From the NCBI GenBank assembly GCA_964019165.1, contig OZ025281.1:6171799-6235798 (forward strand): a DNA stretch of 64,000 nt, read 5' to 3'. Made by a program: the position numbers and the translations under genes. How positions within the stretch are numbered: the stretch's first letter is position 1; each line of letters opens with the position of its first letter. Positions 51,996 to 63,967 of this stretch are shown here, piece after piece. The stretch comes from Mastigias papua. Taxonomy: Eukaryota; Cnidaria; Scyphozoa; Rhizostomeae; Mastigiidae. Below the pieces are notes generated by a model, which was not told where the DNA came from, searched no databases, and saw only the letters and a list, made by a program, of their open reading frames with translations.

Positions 51996-52367
51996 ATTGA
52001 GTACAATAGCAACAAAGCCATGCATTAAACAGCTTTTACAGCTATGATTGCACCGATGTCAGTAGTTTAGCCAACGTTTCCTACTCAAATTAGCTTTGGT
52101 TATCACTATGACACTACATAAGGGCTTAAAGTGCTTTAGATATGCTCAAACTGACAACAGCATGCAAGAGTGCTATATCATTCTACGTTCTTGTGATGTA
52201 CTGCCAACACATAATCTAAGCGTTTTTCTGCCAGGGATCTAGCAGTATTAACATCATATGACTATTACAACCATAGTCATTGCTCTACTTTCAGTGTTTG
52301 CACACTTACGTAGTTTAGGCCTATTACAAGCAATAACACAGTTTGCATATACTGTTGTATGATTGAA
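51996..52367. repeat. Odd full-length monomer at the junction of the 2915-bp copies
   Basis: It follows a GTAGGTTAGG/GCATAGACTG end, where the other six such ends are each followed by a 312-bp monomer, but it is full length. It carries unusual changes: CATAAGGGC, CAACAGCATGC, TATATCATTC, TACGTTCTTG, GTTTTTCTGCCAGGGATC. It separates the two copies of the eight-monomer block. Confidence 0.88.
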
Positions 52368-55282
52368 ATTGAGTACAATAGCAACAAAGCCATGCATTAA
52401 ACAGCTTTTACAGCTATGATTGCACCGATGTCAGTAGTTTAGCCAACGTTTCTACTCAAATTAGCTTTGGTTATCACTATTACACTACATATGGGCTTAA
52501 AGTGCTTTAGATATGCTCAAACTGACAATACCATGCAAGAGTGCTATTTCATTCTACATTCTTGTGATGTACTGCCAACACATAATCTAAGCGTGTTTCT
52601 ACAAGGAATCTAGCAGTATTAACATCATATGACTATTACAACCATAGTCATTGCTCTACTTTCAGTGTTTGCACACTTACGTAGTTTAGGCCCTCTACAA
52701 GCAATAACACAGTTTGCATATACTGTTGTATGATTGTAATTGAGTACAATAGCAACAAAGCCATGCATTAAACAGCTTTTACAGCTATGATTGCACCGAT
52801 GTCAGTAGTTTAGCCAACGTTTCCTACTCAAATTAGCTTTGGTTATCACTATTACACTACATATGGGCTTAAAGTGCTTTAGATATGCTCAAACTGACAA
52901 TACCATGCAAGAGTGCTATTTCATTCTACATTCTTGTGATGTACTGCCAACACATAATCTAAGCGTGTTTCTACAAGGAATCTAGCAGTATTAACATCAT
53001 ATGACTATTACAACCATAGTCATTGCTCTACTTTCAGTGTTTGCACACTTACGTAGTTTAGGCCTACTACAAGCAATAACACAGTTTGCATATACTGTTG
53101 TATGATTGAAATTGAGTACAATAGCAACAAAGCCATGCATTAAACAGCTTTTACAGCTATGATTGCACCGATGTCAGTAGTTTAGCCAACGTTTCCTACT
53201 CAAATCAGCTTTGGTTATCACTATTACACTACATATGGGCTTAAAGTGCTTTCGATATGCTCAAACTGACAATACCATGCAAGAGTGCTATTTCATTCTA
53301 CATTCTTGTGATGTACTGCCAACACATAATCTAAGCGTGTTTCTACAAGGAATCTAGCAGTATTAACATCATATGACTATTACAACCATAGTCATTGCTC
53401 TACTTTCAGTGTTTGCACACTTACCTAGTTTAGGCCTACTACAAGCAATAACACAGTTTGCATATACTGTTGTATGATTGAAATTGAGTACAATAGCAAC
53501 AAAGCCATGCATTAAACAGCTTTTACAGCTATGATTGCACCGATGTCAGTAGTTTAGCCAACGTTTCCTACTCCAATTAGCTTTGGTTATCACTATGACA
53601 CTACATGAGGGCTTAAAGTGCTTTAGATATGCTCAAACTCACAATACCATGCAAGAGTGCTATTTCATTCTACATTCTTGTGATGTACTGCCAACACATA
53701 ATCTACGCGTGTTTCTGCAAGGAATCTAGCAGTATTAACATCATATGACTATTACAACCATAGTCATTGCTCTACTTTCAGTGTTTGCACACTTACGTAG
53801 GTTAGGCCTACTACAAGCAATAACACAGTTTGCATATACTGTTGTATGATTGAAATTGAGTACAATAGCAACAAAGCCTCTACTCAAATTAGCTTTTGTT
53901 ATCAGTATGACAGTACATGAGGGCTTAAAGTGCTTTAGATATGCTCAAACTGACAATACCATGCAAGAGTGCTTTTTCATTCTACATTCTTGTGATGTAC
54001 TGCCAACACATAATCTAAGCGTGTTTCTACAAGGAATCTAGCAGTATTAACATCATATGACTATTACAACCATAGTCATTGCTCTACTTTCAGTGTTTGC
54101 ACACTTACGTAGTTTAGGCCTACTACAAGCAATAACACAGTTTGCATATACTGTTGTATGATTGAAATTGAGTACAATAGCAACAAAGCCATGCATTAAA
54201 CAGCTTTTACAGCTATGATTGCACCGATGTCAGTAGTTTAGCCAACGTTTCCTACTCAAATTAGCTTTGGTTATCACTATGACACTACATGAGGGCTTAA
54301 AGTGCTTTAGATATGCTCAAACTGACAATACCATGCAAGAGTGCTATTTCAGTCTACATTCTTGTGATGTACTGCCAACACATAATCTAAGCGTGTTTCT
54401 ACAAGGAATCTAGCAGTATTAACATCATATGACTATTACAACCATAGTCATTGCTCTACTTTCAGTGTTTGCACACTTACCTAGTTTAGGCCTACTACAA
54501 GCAATAACACAGTTTGCATATACTGTTGTATGATTGAAATTGAGTACAATAGCAACAAAGCCATGCATTAAACAGCTTTTACAGCTATGATTGCACCGAT
54601 GTCAGTAGTTTAGCCAACGTTTCCTACTCCAATTAGCTTTGGTTATCACTATTACACTACATGTGGGCTTAAAGTGCTTTAGATATGCTCAAACTGACAA
54701 TACCATGCGAGAGTGCTATTTCATTCTACATTCTTTTGATGTACTGCCAACACATAGTCTTCGCGTGTTTCTACAAGGAATCTAGCAGTATTAACATCAT
54801 ATGACTATTACAACCATAGTCATTGCTCTACTTTCAGTGTTTGCACACTTACGTAGTTTAGGCCTACTACAAGCAATAACACAGTTTGCATATACTGTTG
54901 TATGATTGCAATTGAGTACAATAGCAACAAAGCCATGCATTAAACAGCTTTTACAGCTATGATTGCACCGATGTCAGTAGTTTAGCCAACGTTTCCTACT
55001 CAAATTAGCTTTGGTTATCACTATGACACTACATGAGGGCTTAAAGTGCTTTAGATATGCTCAAACTGACAATACCATGCAAGAGTGCTATTTCAGTCTA
55101 CATTCTTGTGATGTACTGTCAACACATAATCTAAGCGTGTTTCTGCAAGGAATCTAGCAGTATTAACATCATATGACTATTACAACCATAGTCATTGCTC
55201 TACTTTCAGTGTTTGCACACTTACGTAGGTTAGGCCTACTACAAGCAATAACACAGTTTGCATAGACTGTTGTATGATTGAA
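52368..55282. repeat. Eight-monomer block, copy 2 (2915 bp), contains one short monomer
   Basis: Monomers 52368, 52739, 53111, 53483, 53855 (312 bp), 54167, 54539 and 54911 repeat 49081-51995 in order, with the same private marks. A few scattered differences are visible, for example CTTTCGATATG, CAAACTCACAATACC, TTACCTAGTTTAGG, CATGCGAGAG and GATTGCAATTG. The next monomer (55283) is a second short copy. Confidence 0.92.
53855..54166. repeat. Short 312-bp monomer 2
   Basis: Same 60-bp deletion junction (AAAGCCTCTACTC) and same private changes as 50568-50879, preceded by a GTAGGTTAGG monomer. It lies at the same position in the duplicated eight-monomer block. Confidence 0.95.
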
Positions 55283-55594
55283 ATTGAGTACAATAGCAAC
55301 AAAGCCTCTACTCAAATTAGCTTTTGTTATCAGTATGACAGTACATGAGGGCTTAAAGTGCTGTATATATGCTCAAACTGACAATACCATGCAAGAGTGC
55401 TTTTTCATTCTACATTCTTGTGATGTACTGCCAACACATAATCTAAGCGTGTTTCTACAAGGAATCTAGCAGTATTAACATCATATGACTATTACAACCA
55501 TAGTCATTGCTCTACTTTCAGTGTTTGCACACTTACGTAGTTTAGGCCTACTACAAGCAATAACACAGTTTGCATATACTGTTGTATGATTGAA
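55283..55594. repeat. Short 312-bp monomer 3
   Basis: Same deletion junction. It differs from the first two by GTGCTGTATATATG in place of GTGCTTTAGATATG. Preceded by a GTAGGTTAGG/GCATAGACTG end. The 63-codon frame it leaves starts at TTG. Confidence 0.95.
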
Positions 55595-58500
55595 ATTGAG
55601 TACAATAGCAACAAAGCCATGCATTAAACAGCTTTTACAGCTATGATTGCACAGATGTCAGTAGTTTAGCCAACGTTTCCTACTCCAATTAGCTTTGGTT
55701 ATCACTATTACACTACATGTGGGCTTAAAGTGCTTTAGATATGCTCAAACTGACAATACAATGCAAGAGTGCTATTTCATTCTACATTCTTTTGATGTAC
55801 TGCCAATACATAGTCTTCGCGTGTTTCTACAAGGAATCTAGCAGTATTAACATCATATGACTATTACAACCATAGTCATTGCTCTACTTTCAGTGTTTGC
55901 ACACTTACGTAGTTTAGGCCTACTACAAGCAATAACACAGTTTGCATATACTGTTGTATGATTGAAATTGAGTACAATAGCAACAAAGCCATGCATTAAA
56001 CAGCTTTTACAGCTATGATTGCACCGATGTTAGTAGTTTAGCCAACGTTTCTACTCAAATTAGCTTTGGTTATCACTATTACACTACATATGGGCTTAAA
56101 GTGCTTTAGATATGCTCAAACTGACAATACCATGCAAGAGTACTATTTCATTCTAAGTTCTTGTGATGTACCGCGAAAATCTCATCTAAGCGTGTTTCTA
56201 CAAGGAATCTAGCAGTTTTAACATCATATGAATATTACAGCCATGGTCATTGCTCTACTTTCAGTGTTTGCACACTTACGTAGTTTAGGCCTACTACAAG
56301 CAATAACACAGTTTGCATATACTGTTGTATGATTGAAATTGAGTACAATAGCAACAAAGCCATGCATTAAACAGCTTTTACAGCTAAGATTGCACCGATG
56401 TCAGTAGTTTAGCCAACGTTTCCTACTCAAATTTGCTTTGGTTATCACTATAAGACTACATATGGGCTTAAAGTGCTGTATATATGCTCAAACTGACAAT
56501 ACCATGCAAGAGTACTATTTCATTCTAAGTTCTTGTGATGTACCGCCACAACCTCATCTAAGCGTGTTTCTACAAGGAATCTAGCAGTTTTAACATCATA
56601 TGAATATTACAGCCATGGTCACTGCTCTACTTTCAGTGTTTGCACACTTATGTACTTTAGGCCTATTACAAGCAATCACACAGTTTGCATATACTGTTGT
56701 ATGATTGAAATTGAGTACAATAGCAACAAAGCCATGCATTAAACAGCTTTTACAGCTATGATTGCACCGATGTCAGTAGTTTAGGCAACGTTTCCTACTC
56801 AAATTAGATTTGGTTATCAGTATGACACTACATGAGGGCTTAAAGTGCTTTAGATATGCTCAAACTGACAATACCATGCAAGAGTGCTTTTTCATTCTAC
56901 ATTCTTGTGATGTACTGCCAACACATAATCTAAGCGTGTTTCTACAAGGAATCTAGCAGTATTAACATCATATGACTATTACAACCATAGTCATTGCTCT
57001 ACTTTCAGTGTTTGCACACTTACGTAGTTTAGGCCTACTACAAGCAATAACACAGTTTGCATATACTGTTGTATGATTGAAATTGAGAACAATAGCAACA
57101 AAGCCATGCATTAAACAGCTTTTACAGCTATGATTGCACCGATGTCAGTAGTTTAGCCAACTTTTCCTACTCAAATTAGCTTTGGTTATCACTATTACAC
57201 TACATATGGGCTTGAAGTGCTTTAGATATGCTCAAACTGACAATACCATGCAAGAGTGCTATTTCATTCTACATTCTTGTGATGTACTGCCAACACATAA
57301 TCTAACGTGTTTCTACAAGGAATCTAGCAGTATTAACATCATATGACTATTACAACCATAGTCTTTGCTCTACTTTCAGTGTTTGCACACTTACGTAGTT
57401 TAGGCCTACTACAAGCAATAACACAGTTTGCATATACTGTTGTATGATTGAAATTGAGTACAATAGCAACAAAGCCATGCATTAAACAGCTTTTACAGCT
57501 ATGATTGCACCGATGTCAGTAGTTTAGCCAACGTTTCCTACTCAAATTAGATTTGGTTATCACTATTACACTACATATGGGCTTAAAGTGCTTTAGATAT
57601 GCTCAAACTGACAATAGCATGCAAGAGTGCTATTTCATTCTACATTCTTGTGATGTACTGCCAACACATAATCTAAGCGTGTTTCTACAAGGAATCTAGC
57701 AGTATTAACATCATATGACTATTACAACCATAGTCATTGCTCTACTTTCAGTGTTTGCACACTTACGTAGTTTAGGCCTACTACAAGCAATAACACAGTT
57801 TGCATATACTGTTGTATGATTGAAATTGAGTACAATAGCAACAAAGCCATGCATTAAACAGCTTTTACAGCTATGATTGCACCGATGTCAGTAGTTTAGC
57901 CAACGTATCTACTCAAATTAGCTTTGGTTATCACTATTACACTACATATGGGCTTAAAGTGCTTTAGATATGCTCAAACTGACAATACAATGCAAGAGTG
58001 CTATTTCATTCTACATTCTTGTGATGTACTGCCAACACATAATCTAAGCGTGTTTCTACAAGGAATCTAGCAGTATTAACATCATATGACTATTACAACC
58101 ATAGTCATTGCTCTACTTTCAGTGTTTGCACACTTACGTAGTTTAGGCCTACTAGACGCAATAACACAGTTTGCATATACTGTTGTATGATTGAAATTGA
58201 GTACAATAGCAACAAAGCCATGCATTAAACAGCTTTTACAGCTATGATTGCACCGATGTCAGTAGTTTAGCCAACGTTTCCTACTCAAATTAGCTTTGGT
58301 TATCACTATGACACTACATGAGGGCTTAAAGTGCTTTAGATATGCTCAAACTGACAATACCATGCAAGAGTGCTATTTCAGTCTACATTCTTGTGATGTA
58401 CTGCCAACACATAATCTAAGCGTGTTTCTACAAGGAATCTAGCAGTATTAACATCATATGACTATTACAACCATAGTCATTGCTCTACTTTCAGTGTTTG

Positions 58501-60055
58501 CACACTTACGTAGTTTAGGCCTACTACAAGCAATAACACAGTTTGCATATACTGTTGTATGATTGAAATTGAGTACAATAGCAACAAAGCCATGCATTAA
58601 ACAGCTTTTACAGCTATGATTGCACCGATGTCAGTAGTTTAGCCAACGTTTCCTACTCAAATTAGCTTTGGTTATCAGTATGACACTACATATGGGCTTA
58701 AAGTCCTTTAGATATGCTCAAACTGACAATACCATGCAAGAGCGCTATTTCATTCTACATTCTTGTGATGTACTGCCAACACATAATCTAAGCGTGTTTC
58801 TACAAGGAATCTAGCAGTATTAACATCATATGACTATTACAACCATAGTCATTGCTCTACTTTCAGTGTTTGCACACTTACGTAGTTTAGGCCTACTAGA
58901 CGCAATAACACAGTTTGCATATACTGTTGTATGATTGAAATTGAGTACAATAGCAACAAAGCCATGCATTAAACAGCTTTTACAGCTATGATTGCACCGA
59001 TGTCAGTAGTTTAGCCAACGTTTCCTACTCAAATCAGCTTTGGTAATCACTATTACACTACATATGGGCTTAAAGTGCTTTAGATATGCTCAAACTGACA
59101 ATACCATGCAAGAGTGCTTTTTCATTCTACATTCTTGTGATGTACTGCCAACACATAATCTAAGCGTGTTTCTACAAGGAATCTAGCAGTATTAACATCA
59201 TATGACTATTACAACCATAGTCATTGCTCTACTTTCAGTGTTTGCACACTTACGTAGTTTAGGCCTACTACAAGCAATAACACAGTTTGCATATACTGCT
59301 GTATGATTGAAATTGAGTACAATAGCAACAAAGCCATGCATTAAACAGCTTTTACAGCTATGATTGCACCGATGTCAGTAGTTTAGCCAACGTTTCCTAC
59401 TCCAATTAGCTTTGGTTATCACTATTACACTACATGTGGGCTTAAAGTGCTTTAGATATGCTCAAACTGACAATACCATGCAAGAGTGCTATTTCATTCT
59501 ACATTCTTTTGATGTACTGCCAACACATAGTCTTCGCGTGTTTCTACAAGGAATCTAGCAGTATTAACATCATATGACTATTACAACCATAGTCATTGCT
59601 CTACTTTCAGTGTTTGCACACTTACGTAGTTTAGGCCTACTACAAGCAATAACACAGTTTGCATATACTGTTGTATGATTGAAATTGAGTACAATAGCAA
59701 CAAAGCCATGCATTAAACAGCTTTTACAGCTATGATTGCACCGATGTCAGTAGTTTAGCCAACGTTTCCTACTCAAATTAGCTTTGGTTATCACTATGAC
59801 ACTACATGAGGGCTTAAAGTGCTTTAGATATGCTCAAACTGACCATACCATGCAAGAGTGCTATTTCAGTCTACATTCTTGTGATGTACTGCCAACACAT
59901 AATATAAGCGTGTTTCTACAAGGAATCTAGCAGTATTAACATCATATGACTATTACAACCATAGTCATTGCTCTACTTTCAGTGTTTGCACACTTACGTA
60001 GTTTAGGCCTACTACAAGCAATAACACAGTTTGCATATACTGTTGTATGATTGAA
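55595..60055. repeat. Twelve near-consensus monomers of the right domain
   Basis: Monomers 55595, 55967, 56338, 56710, 57082, 57453, 57825, 58196, 58568, 58940, 59312 and 59684. 55967 and 56338 carry the CTAAGTTC/GTACCGC cassette and GAATATTACAGCCATGG, marks of the middle domain. 57825 and 58568 have CTAGACGCAATAAC. 57082 lost one base (TCTAACGTG). 55595 and 59312 are the ACATGTGGG/GTCTTCGCG type. No gene. Confidence 0.88.
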
Positions 60056-60427
60056 ATTGAGTACAATAGCAACAAAGCCATGCATTAAACAGCTTTTACA
60101 GCTATGATTGCACCGATGTCAGTAGTTTAGCCAACGTTTCCTACTCCAATTAGCTTTGGTTATCACTATGACACTACATGAGGGCTTAAAGTGCTTTAGA
60201 TATGCTCAAACTGACAATACCATGCAAGAGTGCTATTTCATTCTACATTCTTGTGATGTACTGCCAACACATAATCTACGCGTGTTTCTGCAAGGAATCT
60301 AGCAGTATTAACATCATATGACTATTACAACCATAGTCATTGCTCTACTTTCAGTGTTTGCACACTTACGTAGGTTAGGCCTACTACAAGCAATAACACA
60401 GTTTGCATATACTGTTGTATGATTGAA

Positions 60428-60739
60428 ATTGAGTACAATAGCAACAAAGCCTCTACTCAAATTAGCTTTTGTTATCAGTATGACAGTACATGAGGGCTTA
60501 AAGTGCTTTAGATATGCTCAAACTGACAATACCATGCAAGAGTGCTTTTTCATTCTACATTCTTGTGATGTACTGCCAACACATAATCTAAGCGTGTTTC
60601 TACAAGGAATCTAGCAGTATTAACATCATATGACTATTACAACCATAGTCATTGCTCTACTTTCAGTGTTTGCACACTTACGTAGTTTAGGCCTACTACA
60701 AGCAGTAACACAGTTTGCATATACTGCTGTATGATTGAA
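60428..60739. repeat. Short 312-bp monomer 4
   Basis: AAAGCCTCTACTC junction and GCTTTTGTTATC/GACAGTACATG as in the other short copies. Preceded by monomer 60056 ending GTAGGTTAGG. Confidence 0.95.
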
Positions 60740-62599
60740 ATTGAGTACAATAGCAACAAAGCCATGCATTAAACAGCTTTTACAGCTATGATTGCACCGA
60801 TGTCAGTAGTTTAGCCAACGTTTCCTACTCCAATTAGCTTTGGTTATCACTATTACACTACATGTGGGCTTAAAGTGCTTTAGATATGCTCAAACTGACA
60901 ATACCATGCAAGAGTGCTATTTCATTCTACATTCTTTTGATGTACTGCCAACACATAGTCTTCGCGTGTTTCTACAAGGAATCTAGCAGTATTAACATCA
61001 TATGACTATTACAACCATAGTCATTGCTCTACTTTCAGTGTTTGCACACTTATGTACTTTAGGCCTACTACAAGCAATAACACAGTTTGCATATACTGTT
61101 GTATGACTGAAATTGAGTACAATAGCAACAAAGCCATGCATTAAACAGCTTTTACAGCTATGATTGCACCGATGTCAGTAGTTTAGCCAACGTTTCCTAC
61201 TCAAATTAGCTTTGGTTATCACTATGACACTACATGAGGGCTTAAAGTGCTTTAGATATGCTCAAACTGACAATACCATGCAAGAGTGCTATTTCAGTCT
61301 ACATTCTTGTGATGTACTGCCAACACATAATCTAAGCGTGTTTCTACAAGGAATCTAGCAGTATTAACATCATATGACTATTACAACCATAGTCATTGCT
61401 CTACTTTCAGTGTTTGCACACTTACGTAGTTTAGGCCTACTACAAGCAATAACACAGTTTGCATATACTGCTGTATGATTGAAATTGAGTACAATAGCAA
61501 CAAAGCCATGCATTAAACAGCTTTTACAGCTATGATTGCACCGATGTCAGTAGTTTAGCCAACGTTTCCTACTCAAATTAGCTTTGGTTATCACTATTAC
61601 ACTACATATAGGCTTAAAGTGCTTTATATATGCTCAAACTGACAACACCATGCAAGAGTACTATTTCATTCTACATTCTTGTGATGTACTGCCAACACAT
61701 AATCTAAGCGTGTTTCTACAAGGAATCTAGCAGTATTAACATCATATGACTATTACAACCATAGTCATTGCTCTACTTTCAGTGTTTGCACACTTACGTA
61801 GTTTAGGCCTACTACAAGCAATAACACAGTTTGCATATACTGCTGTATGATTGAAGTTGAGTACAATAGCAACAAAGCCATGCATTAAACAGCTTTTACA
61901 GCTATGATTGCACCGATGTCAGTAGTTTAGCCAACGCTTCCTACTCCAATTAGCTTTGGTTATCACTATGACACTACATGAGGGCTTAAAATGCTTTAGA
62001 TATGCTCAAACTGACAATACCATGCAAGAGTGCTATTTCAGTCTACATTCTTGTGATGTACTGCCAACACATAATCTAAGCGTCTTTCTACAAGGAATCT
62101 AGCAGTATTAACATCATATGACTATTACAACCATAGTCATTGCTCTACTTTCAGTGTTTGCACACTTACGTAGTTTAGGCCTACTACAAGCAATAACACA
62201 GTTTGCATATACTGCTGTATGATTGAAATTGAGTACAATAGCAACAAAGCCATGCATTAAACAGCTTTTACAGCTATGATTGCACCGATGTCAGTAGTTT
62301 AGCCAACGTTTCCTACTCCAATTAGCTTTGGTTATCACTATTGCACTACATGTGGGCTTAAAGTGCTTTAGATATGCTCAAACTGACAATACCATGCAAG
62401 AGTGCTATTTCATTCTACATTCTTTTGATGTACTGCCAACACATAGTCTTCGCGTGTTTCTACAAGGAATCTAGCAGTATTAACATCATATGACTATTAC
62501 AACCATAGTCATTGCTCTACTTTCAGTGTTTGCACACTTACGTAGGTTAGGCCTACTACAAGCAATAACACAGTTTGGATATACTGTTGTATGATTGAA

Positions 62600-62911
62600 A
62601 TTGAGTACAATAGCAACAAAGCCTCTACTCAAATTAGCTTTTGTTATCAGTATGACAGTACATGAGGGCTTAAAGTGCTTTAGATATGCTCAAACTGACA
62701 ATACCATGCAAGAGTGCTTTTTCATTCTACATTCTTGTGATGTACTGCCAACACATAATCTAAGCGTGTTTCTACAAGGAATCTAGCAGTATTAACATCA
62801 TATGACTATTACAACCATAGTCATTGCTCTACTTTCAGTGTTTGCACACTTACGTAGTTTAGGCCTACTACAAGCAATAACACAGTTTGCATATACTGCT
62901 GTATGATTGAA
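62600..62911. repeat. Short 312-bp monomer 5
   Basis: Same deletion junction. Preceded by 62228, which has an ACATGTGGG/GTCTTCGCG 5' part and a GTAGGTTAGG end, with the private change CAGTTTGGATATAC just upstream. Confidence 0.95.
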
Positions 62912-63655
62912 ATTGAGTACAATAGCAACAAAGCCATGCATTAAACAGCTTTTACAGCTATGATTGCACCGATGTCAGTAGTTTAGCCAACGTTTCCTAC
63001 TCCAATTAGCTTTGGTTATCACTATTACACTACATGTGGGCTTAAAGTGCTTTAGATATGCTCAAACTGACAATACCATGCAAGAGTGCTATTTCATTCT
63101 ACATTCTTTTGATGTACTGCCAACACATAGTCTTCGCGTGTTTCTACAAGGAATCTAGCAGTATTAACATCATATGACTATTACAACCATAGTCATTGCT
63201 CTACTTTCAGTGTTTGCACACTTACGTAGTTTAGGCCTACTACAAGCAATAACACAGTTTGCATATACTGTTGTATGATTGAAATTGAGTACAATAGCAA
63301 CAAAGCCATGCATTCAACAGCTTTTACAGCTATGATTGCACCGATGTCAGTAGTTTAGCCAACGTTTCCTACTCCAATTAGCTTTGGTTATCACTATTAC
63401 ACTACATATGGGGTTAAAGTGCTTTAGATATGCTCAAACTGACAATACCATGCAAGAGTGCTATTTCAGTCTACATTCTTGTGATGTACTGCCAACACAT
63501 AATCTAAGCGTGTTTCTGCAAGGAATCTAGCAGTATTAACATCATATGACTATTACAACCATAGTCATTGCTCTACTTTCAGTGTTTGCACACTTACGTA
63601 GGTTAGGCCTACTACAAGCAATAACACAGTTTGCATAGACTGTTGTATGATTGAA

Positions 63656-63967
63656 ATTGAGTACAATAGCAACAAAGCCTCTACTCAAATTAGCTTTTGT
63701 TATCAGTATGACAGTACATGAGGGCTTAAAGTGCTGTATATATGCTCAAACTGACAATACCATGCAAGAGTGCTTTTTCATTCTACATTCTTGTGATGTA
63801 CTGCCAACACATAATCTAAGCGTGTTTCTACAAGGAATCTAGCAGTATTAACATCATATGACTATTACAACCATAGTCATTGCTCTACTTTCAGTGTTTG
63901 CACACTTACGTAGTTTAGGCCTACTACAAGCAATAACACAGTTTGCATATACTGTTGTATGATTGAA
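63656..63967. repeat. Short 312-bp monomer 6
   Basis: Same deletion junction, with the GTGCTGTATATATG variant shared with the short monomer at 55283. Both follow a GTAGGTTAGG/GCATAGACTG end, so these two short copies are closest relatives. Confidence 0.95.

Larger units (their letters stand above)
60056..63967. repeat. Eleven monomers with three short copies
   Basis: 60056 (CTACGCGTG, GTAGGTTAGG), 60428 (312 bp), 60740 (ACATGTGGG), 61112 (TTTCAGTCTAC), 61484, 61856, 62228 (ACATGTGGG with a GTAGGTTAGG end), 62600 (312 bp), 62912 (ACATGTGGG), 63284 (TTTCAGTCTAC with a GTAGGTTAGG end) and 63656 (312 bp). The GTAGGTTAGG end plus short monomer travels as a cassette, attached to three different 5' monomer types. 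ACTGCTGTATG is a local variant here. Confidence 0.9.
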
